From Deltaproteobacteria bacterium (GTDB lineage: Bacteria; Myxococcota_A; UBA796; SXON01), in assembly GCA_014191855.1 (NCBI GenBank), contig BJHF01000029.1:1-37924 (forward strand): 37,924 nucleotides of DNA, given 5' to 3'. Positions 1 through 7,275 of this stretch are shown here, one piece after another. The notes under the pieces are model-generated. The model was given only the letters and a program-made list of their open reading frames with translations. It made no database searches and had not been told where the DNA came from. A program made the translations under genes and the position numbers. Each line of letters starts with the position of its first letter. Position 1 is the first letter of the stretch.

Positions 1-600
1 CCGCCCCCGCCGCGGCCCCCGCCACCGCCGCCCCCCCCGCCCGACCCACCGCCCGCGCCGCCCCCGCCGTGGCGCCCGCCACCGCCACCGCCGCCGCCCG
101 CTCCGCCCCCACCGCCGCCCCCGCCGCGCCCCCCGCCCCCGCCGTGGCTCCCGCCACCGCCCGAACCGCCGCCCGATCCTCCGGAACCGCCGCCCCCGCC
201 GTGGCTCCCGCCACCGCCAGAACCGCCACCCGAACCCCCGGAGCCGCCGCCACCGCCGTGGCTCCCGCCACCGCCAGAACCACCGCCGCCGCCGTGGCTC
301 CCGCCACCGCCAGAACCGCCGCCCGATCCTCCGGAACCGCCGCCCCCGCCGCCGTGGCTCCCGCCACCGCTGATGGCCCCCACGACGGCGCCGACCACGG
401 CGCCAACCACGGCGTCCACCACCGCGTCTCCGATCGCGGAGCCAAGCCCCAAACCGCCCGAGGTACCTCCCGACGTGCCTCCGCTGCCGCCGCCCGTGGC
501 GCCGCCCGAACTACCGCCCGACGAGCCGCCGGAGCTGCCGCCCGACGAACCGCCAGAGCTGCCGCCCGACGAACCGCCAGAGCTGCCGCTGCCGCCGCCA
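1..600. repeat. GC-rich tandem repeats encoding the Gly/Ser tail
   Basis: A core reading gtggctcccgccaccgc on the plus strand recurs at about 144, 201, 258, 294 and 354, so the spacing is 57, 57, 36 and 60 bases. On the minus strand it encodes GGGSH. A second, shorter repeat of 24 bases (gagctgccgcccgacgaacc) occurs about three times between 506 and 590 and encodes GSSGGSSG. Both stay in frame within the spike gene. Further degenerate CCG/CCC-rich sequence runs to base 1. Such sequence is prone to slippage and to assembly breaks, which may explain why the window ends here. Confidence 0.85.
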
Positions 601-1310
601 GCCTCCCCGCCGCCGCCTTCCGGCTTCGTGGGCGGATGCCGATGCGTGGGTGTCGTCTTCTTCCCGGTCGGCGCTCCAGGGCTCCCCTCGTTGAACGTGG
701 TCATCGACGCCTTCAGCGTTTGCGCGCCGCCGCCATCGAGCGTCATGGTGGCGCCCTTCCACGCGATCGTGGACTTCGCCTCCATGGCGATCGACGCCGA
801 CGCTTCAAGCTTGAAGTCCTTGCACGCGAGGCTGATGGTCTCCTTCGCCTCCACGATGAAATTCTTGTCTACCTTGGTGGTAAGGACCTTATTGGCCGCA
901 TGCGCCTCCTGGTAGATCGCGTTGTTCTCGGAGGTGGACTTCAGCTCGATCCGCTCGGCGCCCTCCGTGTCGTCGAAGTCGATCCAATGCGAATTCCGCG
1001 ACCAGAACCGCCGATGATCGTCGTTTTCATCCTCGTTGGCGTAGGGCTTGGGCTTGTCGGCATCGCCGTTGTACACGCCGCCGAGGATGTAGGGCGTCAT
1101 CGTGCGAAACGCGAAGCCGATCACCACCTCGGTGCCGATGTCGGGGATGATCACCCATCCGCGCTTCTTGCCGCTCATCGGCCACATCATCCGCACCCAG
1201 GTAGACTCCGGGGGGGTTTCGTGGTCGACTGGAAAGTTCACCTTGATGCGGGCGAGCTTGTCCGGATCTTTGTTGTCGGTCACGATGCCGACCACGATGC
1301 CGTTGATCAT
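1..1310 (-). CDS. gp5/VgrG-like baseplate spike protein with long Gly/Ser-rich tail (partial, runs off left edge)
   Basis: The frame is open from ATG 1310 to base 1 with no stop, giving at least 436 residues; the C-terminus lies outside the window. The start follows the previous stop by 7 bases, with GAGG as ribosome site. Residues 1-85 match the phage baseplate V/VgrG OB-fold family, including the opening VTDNKDPDKLARIKV, then VRMMWPMSG and GVYNGD. Residues 90-230 have the alternating hydrophobic pattern of the triple-stranded beta-helix spike (for example NFIVEAKETISLACKDFKLE), ending in a His/Pro/Lys linker. From 232 the chain is almost only Gly and Ser, broken by a hydrophobic stretch at 296-313 (AVVGAVVGAVVGAIS), and then Gly/Ser/His repeats. 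It is a close paralogue of its upstream neighbour. The family assignment is firm; the function of the tail is unknown, and display, adhesion or membrane insertion are guesses. Confidence 0.82.
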   Translation of the reverse strand, partial: MINGIVVGIVTDNKDPDKLARIKVNFPVDHETPPESTWVRMMWPMSGKKRGWVIIPDIGTEVVIGFAFRTMTPYILGGVYNGDADKPKPYANEDENDDHRRFWSRNSHWIDFDDTEGAERIELKSTSENNAIYQEAHAANKVLTTKVDKNFIVEAKETISLACKDFKLEASASIAMEAKSTIAWKGATMTLDGGGAQTLKASMTTFNEGSPGAPTGKKTTPTHRHPPTKPEGGGGEAGGGSGSSGGSSGGSSGGSSGGSSGGSSGGSSGGATGGGSGGTSGGTSGGLGLGSAIGDAVVDAVVGAVVGAVVGAISGGGSHGGGGGGSGGSGGGSGGGGSHGGGGGSGGGGSHGGGGGSGGSGGGSGGGGSHGGGGGSGGSGGGSGGGGSHGGGGGRGGGGGGGGAGGGGGGGGRHGGGGAGGGSGGGGGGGGGRGGG

Positions 1311-1317
1311 CGGAACC

Positions 1318-1974
1318 TCAGTTGATCTTGATGACGCCGGCCTTGCAGGTCAGCGCGCTGCCACCATCCACGCCCATCGAGGCGCCCGCCTTCGCATCGA
1401 AGGTAGAGCCCGCCTTCATCGAGATGCTGGCGCCGGCTTCGAGGATGAAATCCTTGCATTTGAAGGACATCGTTTCTTTCGCTTCCACGATGATGTCCTT
1501 GCCGCTGTACACGCTCAGGGTCTTGTCCTTCGCGTCCCAGATGATGCGGATCTCCTCGTTGTGGGTGATCAACTCGATTCGTTCATCGCCGCTTTTGTCG
1601 TCGAACGTGAGGCGGTGGCCGGAGCGGCTCTGGAACACGCGGAGGTTGTTGTCCCCATCTTCGTTCGCGTACGGAGGGGTATCCACCCCGTTGTAGAGCG
1701 ACCCGAGGACGATGGCATGGTTGATGTCCCCATGAACGAAGCCCACCAGCACTTCGTCCTCGATTTCCGGGATGGTCATCCAGCCGCGCTCCCGGCCGGC
1801 CATCGGCATCGCAAGGCGCGCCCACCAGCTCTCCGGCATGTCGGGGAGCGTGGGAAACTTGACCTTGATCCGGCCCAACTTCTCCGGATCCTTATTGTCG
1901 GTGCACAGCCCTTCCACCAGGCCGGGCATTTGCCCCGAGGTTGGCCGACCGTGGCGATCCGTGACCTTGGGCAT
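1318..1974 (-). CDS. Short gp5/VgrG-like baseplate spike protein
   Basis: This 218-residue protein of the phage baseplate assembly V (gp5 OB-fold) family would form the central spike under the tip of a contractile injection device (type VI secretion, eCIS or tailocin). Residues 15-105 carry the family pattern: GLCTDNKDPEKLGRIKVKFP, WWARLAMPMAG, WMTIPEIEDEVLVGF and VLGSLYNG. Residues 130-218 show the repeated short strands of a beta-helix needle (IIVEAKETMSFKCKDFILE, then A/G/S-rich turns). The gp27-like half of full VgrG is absent, so it resembles phage gpV or a C-terminal VgrG module. ATG 1974 is preceded by GGAG at good spacing. It lies between the methyltransferase gene (82-base gap) and its longer paralogue. 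Family assignment is firm; the type of injection system cannot be decided because the rest of the cluster is outside the window. Confidence 0.88.
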   Translation of the reverse strand: MPKVTDRHGRPTSGQMPGLVEGLCTDNKDPEKLGRIKVKFPTLPDMPESWWARLAMPMAGRERGWMTIPEIEDEVLVGFVHGDINHAIVLGSLYNGVDTPPYANEDGDNNLRVFQSRSGHRLTFDDKSGDERIELITHNEEIRIIWDAKDKTLSVYSGKDIIVEAKETMSFKCKDFILEAGASISMKAGSTFDAKAGASMGVDGGSALTCKAGVIKIN

Positions 1975-2056
1975 GAGCGCTCCGAGAGGACGAGGCTGGA
2001 GTATAGGGCTTCGACGGGGCGCGCGTCAACGCGCGTTCCATCAAGCTGCGATCTGC

Positions 2057-2917
2057 TTATCCCGGGCGCCGCGCGGTCCGCACCCGTACTCGATGCAGGT
2101 GCGCCGATCGCGGCGCAACCTGCAACCGCCACTCCAACTCCAGGGCCTCCGCATCGAGCCGACATTCAAGGTCGTACCCGCCGAACGGACGCGTGCCAGC
2201 CAGGGCGGCATCGAGCTCCTCCGGCCCGAACCAGAGCGGGCGCGGAGTGATGGTCTCGTCGAAGGCGAACGCACAGGTGACGGCCAACTGGCCTCCCGGC
2301 GCCACGAGCGCGTCCGACTGGGCCAGCACCAGCGCCGGATCGCGACAACTGTCCAGCACGTTCGCCAACAGCACCGTGGCGAAGCTCCCGGCCGAGAAGG
2401 GCGGATCGGTCGCGTCGGCCACGAGGGCCGCGCCCGGCGCAAGGGCGATCCCTTCGGCGGTTTCGACCAGCTCGGGCGGCGCGGCCCCGGCGCGGAGGAG
2501 CTCCAGGTTCAAATCCATCCGCACCGTGCCGGCGTGCCCACGCCCGGCGCCGACTTCAAGGACCGGGCCCTGCGCGCTCGTCACGAAGTCGGCCAGCCAG
2601 GCGTGAAGGGGGCTGTCGCCGACTTCCGCGCCATACACCGCGAGCAACCTGCGATTTCGCCGACTGGCACCGTCCACGGCGAGCAGCTCCACAAGCTCCC
2701 CGGGCAGCCGCCGATCTCGCATCGCATCCGCGCCTTCGCTCTCCGCCCAGTCCCCAAGCTCACGGAGAACGATGGGGATCCCGGCGATCACCGGATATCG
2801 ACGCCCGCACTGGCAGGTCAGCAGTGCCCCAGCGCGTCGCAAGCCGCGCACACGCAGCTCGCCTCCTTCCACCCGCCGACACGCCGGACAGACCAGCGCG
2901 ACCGGAGCGTTACCCAC
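2057..2917 (-). CDS. SAM-dependent methyltransferase with N-terminal Trm112-like zinc ribbon
   Basis: This 286-residue class I methyltransferase has an N-terminal zinc ribbon (Cys10, Cys13, Cys35, Cys37) followed by YPVIAGIPIVL, the usual Trm112-type ending. The SAM-binding motif I is LEVGAGRG at about 120-127. The later block ADATDPPFSAGSFATVLLAN (about 167-186) corresponds to the motif II/III region of class I methyltransferases, and PGGQLAVT follows near 207. The substrate is not predictable. Its ATG at 2917 overlaps the end of the PAAR gene by 8 bases, so the two are probably translationally coupled and it belongs to the injection-apparatus operon. It could modify a tip or effector protein, or be cargo, or be a passenger gene; the sequence does not say which. 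Fold assignment is firm, role is inference. Confidence 0.82.
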   Translation of the reverse strand: MGNAPVALVCPACRRVEGGELRVRGLRRAGALLTCQCGRRYPVIAGIPIVLRELGDWAESEGADAMRDRRLPGELVELLAVDGASRRNRRLLAVYGAEVGDSPLHAWLADFVTSAQGPVLEVGAGRGHAGTVRMDLNLELLRAGAAPPELVETAEGIALAPGAALVADATDPPFSAGSFATVLLANVLDSCRDPALVLAQSDALVAPGGQLAVTCAFAFDETITPRPLWFGPEELDAALAGTRPFGGYDLECRLDAEALELEWRLQVAPRSAHLHRVRVRTARRPG

Positions 2918-3230
2918 CGACCATCACGTTGGTGCTCGCTTCGATCATCTGGCCGACGCCGCCGCAGTGCGTGTCCATGTCCGAGAGCCGGTGGGCCGGC
3001 AGGTTGTTGATCAACACCGTGCCCGAACCCTTGGCTGCAACCCAGGTGTTTGGCCCACAACACGCAGCATGAACCCCATTGTCGCTGACCCGGACCGCTG
3101 GGCGACCGTTCACCAGCACGTTGGGCGAGCCCTTGATCGCTGGACCCACGGCGGGGTGCGGGCATGCGGGGCAGCCGTGGGCATCGGCGGGGACCTGAGA
3201 CTTGTCGCCGACGCGGCACTGTCCGGGCAT
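2910..3230 (-). CDS. PAAR-domain tip protein
   Basis: This 106-residue PAAR-repeat protein would form the sharp cone that caps the spike of a type VI or related contractile injection system. It begins CRVGDKSQVPADAHG, has a Cys/His segment HGCPACPHPAVG, then GSPNVLVNGRPAVRVSD, GSGTVLINNLPAHRLSD and TNVMVGG, which is the repeated PAAR pattern. The ATG at 3230 is chosen because the longer reading upstream (to 3365) has no family similarity and would run into the divergent gene. The gene opens a minus-strand operon with the methyltransferase (8-base overlap) and the two spike genes. It is divergent from the lipoprotein gene at 3301, leaving 70 bases for both promoters. No toxin domain is fused to it, so any effector must be separate. 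Confidence 0.9.
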   Translation of the reverse strand: MPGQCRVGDKSQVPADAHGCPACPHPAVGPAIKGSPNVLVNGRPAVRVSDNGVHAACCGPNTWVAAKGSGTVLINNLPAHRLSDMDTHCGGVGQMIEASTNVMVGG

Positions 3231-3300
3231 GCGCAACCTCTCGCCCGGAGCGTAGCATGCGGCAGGGCAAGACGATAGCGAGCGCGAGCGCGAGGCTCCC

Positions 3301-5256
3301 ATGTCTGTCCTGCTCCTCTCCCTTTTTGCGTGCGACCCCGCGGAAGACACGGGGCCGAGCCCCACCGAGTTCAGCGACTGCGATCCGATCGCCTACGAAC
3401 GCTGCGCCACTCCGTTCCCCTCAAGCTTCTACCTGCGTGACGATGCAACATCGCCCACCGGCGTGCGGGTTCACCTCGGCGCAACGACGATCCCGTACAC
3501 CCAGCAGGGGGATCTGAGCTACCAGCCCGACCCGAAGTACTGGAACGAGCTGGACGGCTTCTCGCCCATGGGGCCGCTCATCGTCGAGATCCCGGGCATG
3601 TCGGCAGACAATCTCCCGGGCCATGCGTCGATCGGTGCCTCGCTGGAGGACGGGTCTGCGCTCGTGCTGCTGGACTGGGACACGGGGGAGCGCTTCCCCG
3701 CCTGGGCCGAGCTCGACTACGCCGGCTACGCGATCGAGGGCAGCCGGAGCCTGTATATCCGTCCGGCGATGCCGCTTTTGAACGGGCACCGCTACGTCGT
3801 GGCCCTCCGCAACATCGTCGATACCGCCGGGGCCCCGAAGATGCCCTCCGAGGGCTTCGCCGCGCTGCGCGATGGCACGGAAACCGACACCTGGGACATC
3901 GAGGGCCGGCGGGAGCTGTACGAGGACATCTTCACGCGCCTTGAGGCGGACGGCTGGGCGCGCAGCGAGGTCACGGTCGCGTGGGACTTCACGGTGAAGT
4001 CGGCGGACGCCGTGGGCGCGAAGATCGGGTTCATGCAGGAGGATGCGGCGGCGCGCGTCGGCACCAGCGGCCCTCCATACGTGATCGACTCGGTGGTTGA
4101 GTACACGGTCGAGGAGAACGCCCACACCTGGAAGCGCGTGTACGGTCGCATGACCGTGCCGCGGTACACGGAAGAAGACGAGCCGGGCACCCTGCTCACG
4201 CGCGACAGCGAGAACATGCCCGAGTACGCAGGCGACACGACGGTACCCTTCACCATCGTCATTCCCCGCACGGCCGAGACGGACCCGCGGCCCCTCAAGC
4301 TGCTCCAGTACGGTCACGGGCTGCTTGGCAGCCAGGACGAGGTGGAAGGCGGCTACCTCAGCGAGCTCTCCGACCGGTATGGGTACATCCTGTTCGCCGT
4401 GAACTGGACCGGCATGGACGAAGACGACTACGACGCCGTTGCGCTCATGTTGCTGGGTGACCTCAGCCGCTTCGCCATGCTCCCCGAGCGTTCCCAGCAG
4501 GGCTACCTCGAATTCGCAGCCGCAACCTGGATGATGAAGGGCGCGATGGTCGCCGACGAGGCCATGAGCGTGAACGGCACGGCGCTCATCGATCCCTCCG
4601 AGGTGTTCTACTATGGCAACTCGCAAGGGGCGATCCTCGGCGGCGGGTACGTGGCGGTGTCGAAGGACATCACGCGGGCCACGCTCGGCGTGGGCGGCAT
4701 GCCCTACTCCCTCCTGTTGACCCGTAGCGCCGACTTCATCCCGTTCTTCGCCATGTTCCAGTCGGTGTACGACGATGAGCGCGATCTGGTACTGTGGATG
4801 GCGCTGCTGCAACAGGTGTGGGATCCAGGGGAGGCGGGCGGCTTTGGGCGCCAGATGAACATGGAGCCGCTCCCCGGCGTGCCGGCCAAGGATGTGCTGC
4901 TGCAAGACGCGCTTGGGGATGCGCAGGTGACCACCCTGGGCGCACACAACATGGCCCGCGCGTATGGGGCCGTGACCATCGATCCACCCGTGAACCAGGT
5001 TTGGGGGGTTGAAACCGTCGCGGGGCCCCACGCAGGCAGCGCGCTCGTGGAGTTCGACTTCGCCGCGCCCATCATGCCGCAGGACAACACCGCCCCCGAC
5101 GACGAGTTCGACACGCACGAGGACACCCGCCGCGCCTGGGCCGCGCAGGAGCAGATGGCGCACTTCTTCGAGACCGGCGAAGTCGTGAACGAGTGCCAGG
5201 GCGCGTGTTTGTGCGCGGTGGGTCAGTGCGACGAGCCGGTGGACGAGAACGACTAA
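3301..5256 (+). CDS. Large alpha/beta-hydrolase-like lipoprotein
   Basis: This 651-residue protein begins MSVLLLSLFAC, a very short lipoprotein signal with Cys11 as the lipidated residue and no basic residue before it. ATG 3301 is the only plausible start, since an in-frame stop lies at 3253. Around residue 336-344 is LQYGHGLLGSQDE, which resembles the HG oxyanion-hole motif of lipases. YYGNSQGAILGG at 437-448 is a nucleophile elbow of GxSxG type with Ser441. The C-terminus carries four clustered cysteines (ECQGACLCAVGQCDEP). These features suggest a secreted or surface-anchored esterase/lipase-like enzyme; the substrate is unknown. The acid and His of the triad cannot be placed with certainty, though HAGSALVEFDF near 579 may contain the His. 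The gene converges on exbD, overlapping it by 4 bases. Confidence 0.72.
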   Translation: MSVLLLSLFACDPAEDTGPSPTEFSDCDPIAYERCATPFPSSFYLRDDATSPTGVRVHLGATTIPYTQQGDLSYQPDPKYWNELDGFSPMGPLIVEIPGMSADNLPGHASIGASLEDGSALVLLDWDTGERFPAWAELDYAGYAIEGSRSLYIRPAMPLLNGHRYVVALRNIVDTAGAPKMPSEGFAALRDGTETDTWDIEGRRELYEDIFTRLEADGWARSEVTVAWDFTVKSADAVGAKIGFMQEDAAARVGTSGPPYVIDSVVEYTVEENAHTWKRVYGRMTVPRYTEEDEPGTLLTRDSENMPEYAGDTTVPFTIVIPRTAETDPRPLKLLQYGHGLLGSQDEVEGGYLSELSDRYGYILFAVNWTGMDEDDYDAVALMLLGDLSRFAMLPERSQQGYLEFAAATWMMKGAMVADEAMSVNGTALIDPSEVFYYGNSQGAILGGGYVAVSKDITRATLGVGGMPYSLLLTRSADFIPFFAMFQSVYDDERDLVLWMALLQQVWDPGEAGGFGRQMNMEPLPGVPAKDVLLQDALGDAQVTTLGAHNMARAYGAVTIDPPVNQVWGVETVAGPHAGSALVEFDFAAPIMPQDNTAPDDEFDTHEDTRRAWAAQEQMAHFFETGEVVNECQGACLCAVGQCDEPVDEND

Positions 5257-5735
5257 GGCGCGCCGCCCGCCGCCCGGCTCGCCAGCGCCACGTCCTCGAA
5301 CCCGGCGGACTGCGCCGCGCGGATCACCTGCCACACGAGCTTGTACTGGGCCTCCTGGTCGCCGCGCACCACCACCCGGGTGGCGGTGGCGCCCTTCTCC
5401 ACGGCCTTGAGGCGCTCCGTGAGCTGCTCGATGGGGAAGGTGTCGCCTTCAAGGTAGATCGTTCCATCCGGCGCGACCGAGATCACGATGTCCTTCGGGA
5501 TGAGCGGGCTATCGCCGGTGCCCTGGGGCGTAAGCACTGAGAGCGCGCGTTCGGAGAGCAGGTTTTTCGCCTGCGTGGCCTGTTTCTCCGCCTCCACCAT
5601 CGAGCTCGACACCACCATGAAAATGATGAGGAGCACGAGGAAAACGTCCGTTAGCGGCGTGATGTTGATCTCCGAGAACATCCCGCCGTCGTCGTCGACG
5701 GCGTCGTCACTCGGGGGCTGGGGTCCGCTCTGCAT
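5253..5735 (-). CDS. exbD: ExbD/TolR-family proton-channel protein
   Basis: This 160-residue ExbD/TolR-type protein has a short acidic cytoplasmic N-terminus and one membrane helix, NITPLTDVFLVLLIIFMVV, at about 24-42. Asp30 within it is the conserved proton-carrying residue of the family. A periplasmic domain ends in VVVRGDQEAQYKLVWQVIRA. With ExbB it would form a proton-driven motor that energises an outer-membrane process. I chose ATG 5735, giving MQSGPQPPSDD; longer versions to 5852 read through the upstream exbB frame and look non-coding. It overlaps the end of exbB by 29 bases, so the pair is co-translated. No TonB, TolA or receptor gene is in the window, so ExbD versus TolR, and the process served, cannot be decided. 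Confidence 0.88.
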   Translation of the reverse strand: MQSGPQPPSDDAVDDDGGMFSEINITPLTDVFLVLLIIFMVVSSSMVEAEKQATQAKNLLSERALSVLTPQGTGDSPLIPKDIVISVAPDGTIYLEGDTFPIEQLTERLKAVEKGATATRVVVRGDQEAQYKLVWQVIRAAQSAGFEDVALASRAAGGAP

Positions 5736-6360
5736 GCGCCTTGCTCCGGATGAGCTCACCGAGCTCGTCCACCGCCAGGTTGAGGTCGCGACCGATCCCC
5801 GCCGCCTGCTGGCCGAGGACGTTGAAGAAGAAAACCGCCTCGATCGCAACAAACAGGCCCGCCGCCGTCGCGATCAGCGCCTCGGAGATCCCCGCTGACA
5901 CCACCGAAAAGCCGCCCTGGCCGCTCGAGCCGATGGCCTGGAAGCTGCCCATGACGCCCACGACCGTGCCGAGCAAGCCCGCGAAGGGCATGAGCGCGCC
6001 CACGCTGCCCAGGAGCCACAAGCCGCCTCGAAGCTTCGCAACTGCGCGCTTCGACTCCCGTGCCATCGCGGTGGCGAACTCGCCCCGAGTGCGCCCGAGC
6101 GCACGATCAAGCCCCGCCGCGAACACTTCCCGCACGGGGCTGGGCAGCCCATCGGCCACGCGGCGGCTCTCCTCGATGTCGCCCCGCCGAGCCGCCTCAA
6201 GCACCTTCTCTTCCACCCGGCGTAGCGCCCCGCGCGCGCGCATCAGGTTCAACCAACGCTCCAGCGCGATCGCCATCGTGAGCACGCTCACGGTGAGCAT
6301 GAAGCCCAACGTCGCCCCGGCGACTTCCCAGTACTGGTCGAGGGTGTCCAAACCTTCCAT
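5707..6360 (-). CDS. exbB: ExbB/TolQ/MotA-family proton-channel protein
   Basis: This protein of about 217 residues has three membrane segments: near 13-32 (GATLGFMLTVSVLTMAIALE), near 118-138 (LLGSVGALMPFAGLLGTVVG), and a final one ending in ATAAGLFVAIEAVFFFN. The segment AGLLGTVVGVMGSFQAIG and the ALIATAAGLFVAI motif are signatures of the MotA/TolQ/ExbB channel family. It pairs with ExbD, whose gene overlaps its 3' end. ATG 6360 is preceded by GGAG only 2 bases upstream; an in-frame GTG at 6384 with AAGGG in front is an alternative that adds 8 residues. The pair sits between the hydrolase lipoprotein and the oxidase operon and appears to be its own transcription unit. Confidence 0.88.
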   Translation of the reverse strand: MEGLDTLDQYWEVAGATLGFMLTVSVLTMAIALERWLNLMRARGALRRVEEKVLEAARRGDIEESRRVADGLPSPVREVFAAGLDRALGRTRGEFATAMARESKRAVAKLRGGLWLLGSVGALMPFAGLLGTVVGVMGSFQAIGSSGQGGFSVVSAGISEALIATAAGLFVAIEAVFFFNVLGQQAAGIGRDLNLAVDELGELIRSKAHAERTPAPE

Positions 6361-6445
6361 CACTCCGGTTGTAGCGCGCCGCACCCCTTACCGCGACGCC
6401 CCCGACAACTGGAGACGCCTTGCTCAAGCTTCAAGCCGGCTGCGC

Positions 6446-7045
6446 CTACCGCTTGCGAACGTCGGCCACGAGGGCTGGCAGCACGACCCCGGCATCGTTG
6501 CCCCACGAATTGCGCTCGTAGGTGGCCACGGATGCGATCTGGCTGTCGCTGAGGCCGCCAAAGGGCGTCATCGCGCCCGTGTACATCACGCCGCCGATCT
6601 CCTTGCCGGAGAGCCCCTTGAGGATGGTCGCTACCTGGGTCTCGGCAGCGGCGTCCGTAACGGCCGGGCTGGCTACGAGCGGCGGGAACGACGTGCCTGA
6701 CCCGGTGCCGTTCGCCTGATGGCAGGCAACGCAGTTGTTCGTGTACACCTTCTCGCCTTCGGCGATGAGGAGCGCTTTCTGCTCGTCTGCGGTCTTGGCT
6801 TCGAATCCCGCAAACGCATCCTCGTTCACGACGGGCTTCGCCGCTACGTACGCGGGCGTGGTGTCGTAGCGCTTGTGGGGGCTTGAGCAGTACATCCGCC
6901 CGCTGACCGGGCTCTTCAGCCACGCCGGGCAGGGCTGGGAGTAGTATCCCTGGTAGCGAGCCTGGACGAACTTGGTGTCTTCCGGGATGGCATCGCAAGC
7001 AGTTAGCAGCACGGCGAGGGAGAGCAGGGCGCGGTGGGCGTTCAT
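6446..7045 (-). CDS. Cytochrome c lipoprotein (monoheme)
   Basis: This 199-residue protein begins MNAHRALLSLAVLLTAC, a lipoprotein signal with Cys17. A single heme site, CVACH, lies at 105-109, and GAMTPFGGLSD further on supplies the likely distal Met ligand typical of class I cytochromes c. Residues 25-60 have two extra cysteines (39 and 53) in a Tyr-rich stretch. It is the last gene of the oxidase operon, and its ATG overlaps the previous stop (ATGA). The likely role is electron donation to the CuA centre of CoxB from an inner- or outer-membrane anchor. Heme binding is firm from the motif; the partner is inferred from gene order. Confidence 0.86.
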   Translation of the reverse strand: MNAHRALLSLAVLLTACDAIPEDTKFVQARYQGYYSQPCPAWLKSPVSGRMYCSSPHKRYDTTPAYVAAKPVVNEDAFAGFEAKTADEQKALLIAEGEKVYTNNCVACHQANGTGSGTSFPPLVASPAVTDAAAETQVATILKGLSGKEIGGVMYTGAMTPFGGLSDSQIASVATYERNSWGNDAGVVLPALVADVRKR

Positions 7046-7275
7046 TCGGTTTCCGGGAGGGGAGAGAGCGTGGCGAGGCGCTCGGCCCGACGCACACGCG
7101 ACCACACGTAGGCGCCGATGCCGGCCATCAAGCACAACGGCAGCAGGCTGAGCACGATTGTGACGCTGAGGAGCATCCGGTTGCCCTCGCGCGGATCCAT
7201 GCATGTGGAGCACGCGAACGCGACGCGCGGGAGAACCAGCAAGGCGAGGCTGACGACGAGGGCGCGGGAGGGCAT
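7042..7275 (-). CDS. Small signal-peptide membrane protein with CSTC motif
   Basis: This 77-residue protein has a hydrophobic leader (MPSRALVVSLALLVLPRVAFA) that could be cleaved before Cys22. It is followed by CSTCMDPREGNR and a second hydrophobic helix at about 35-57, ending in a basic then polar tail. The CxxC pair would face the outside if the leader is a signal peptide. Its ATG overlaps the stop of the second subunit III gene by one base, and its stop overlaps the next ATG. So it is an integral member of the oxidase operon. I do not recognise a named family. A role in copper or heme handling, or in oxidase assembly, is a guess based on the cysteines and position. Confidence 0.75.
   Translation of the reverse strand: MPSRALVVSLALLVLPRVAFACSTCMDPREGNRMLLSVTIVLSLLPLCLMAGIGAYVWSRVRRAERLATLSPLPETE

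Noticed and set aside
69..1325. Long plus-strand open frames rich in Ala, Pro and Thr at the left edge
   Set aside because: They are the complement of the Gly/Ser repeats of the minus-strand spike gene; the minus frame has family similarity, the plus frames do not.
3421..5334. 637-residue minus-strand open frame opposite the hydrolase lipoprotein
   Set aside because: Arg/His/Val-rich with no motif; the plus frame has a lipobox and a GNSQG elbow. A shadow caused by high GC.
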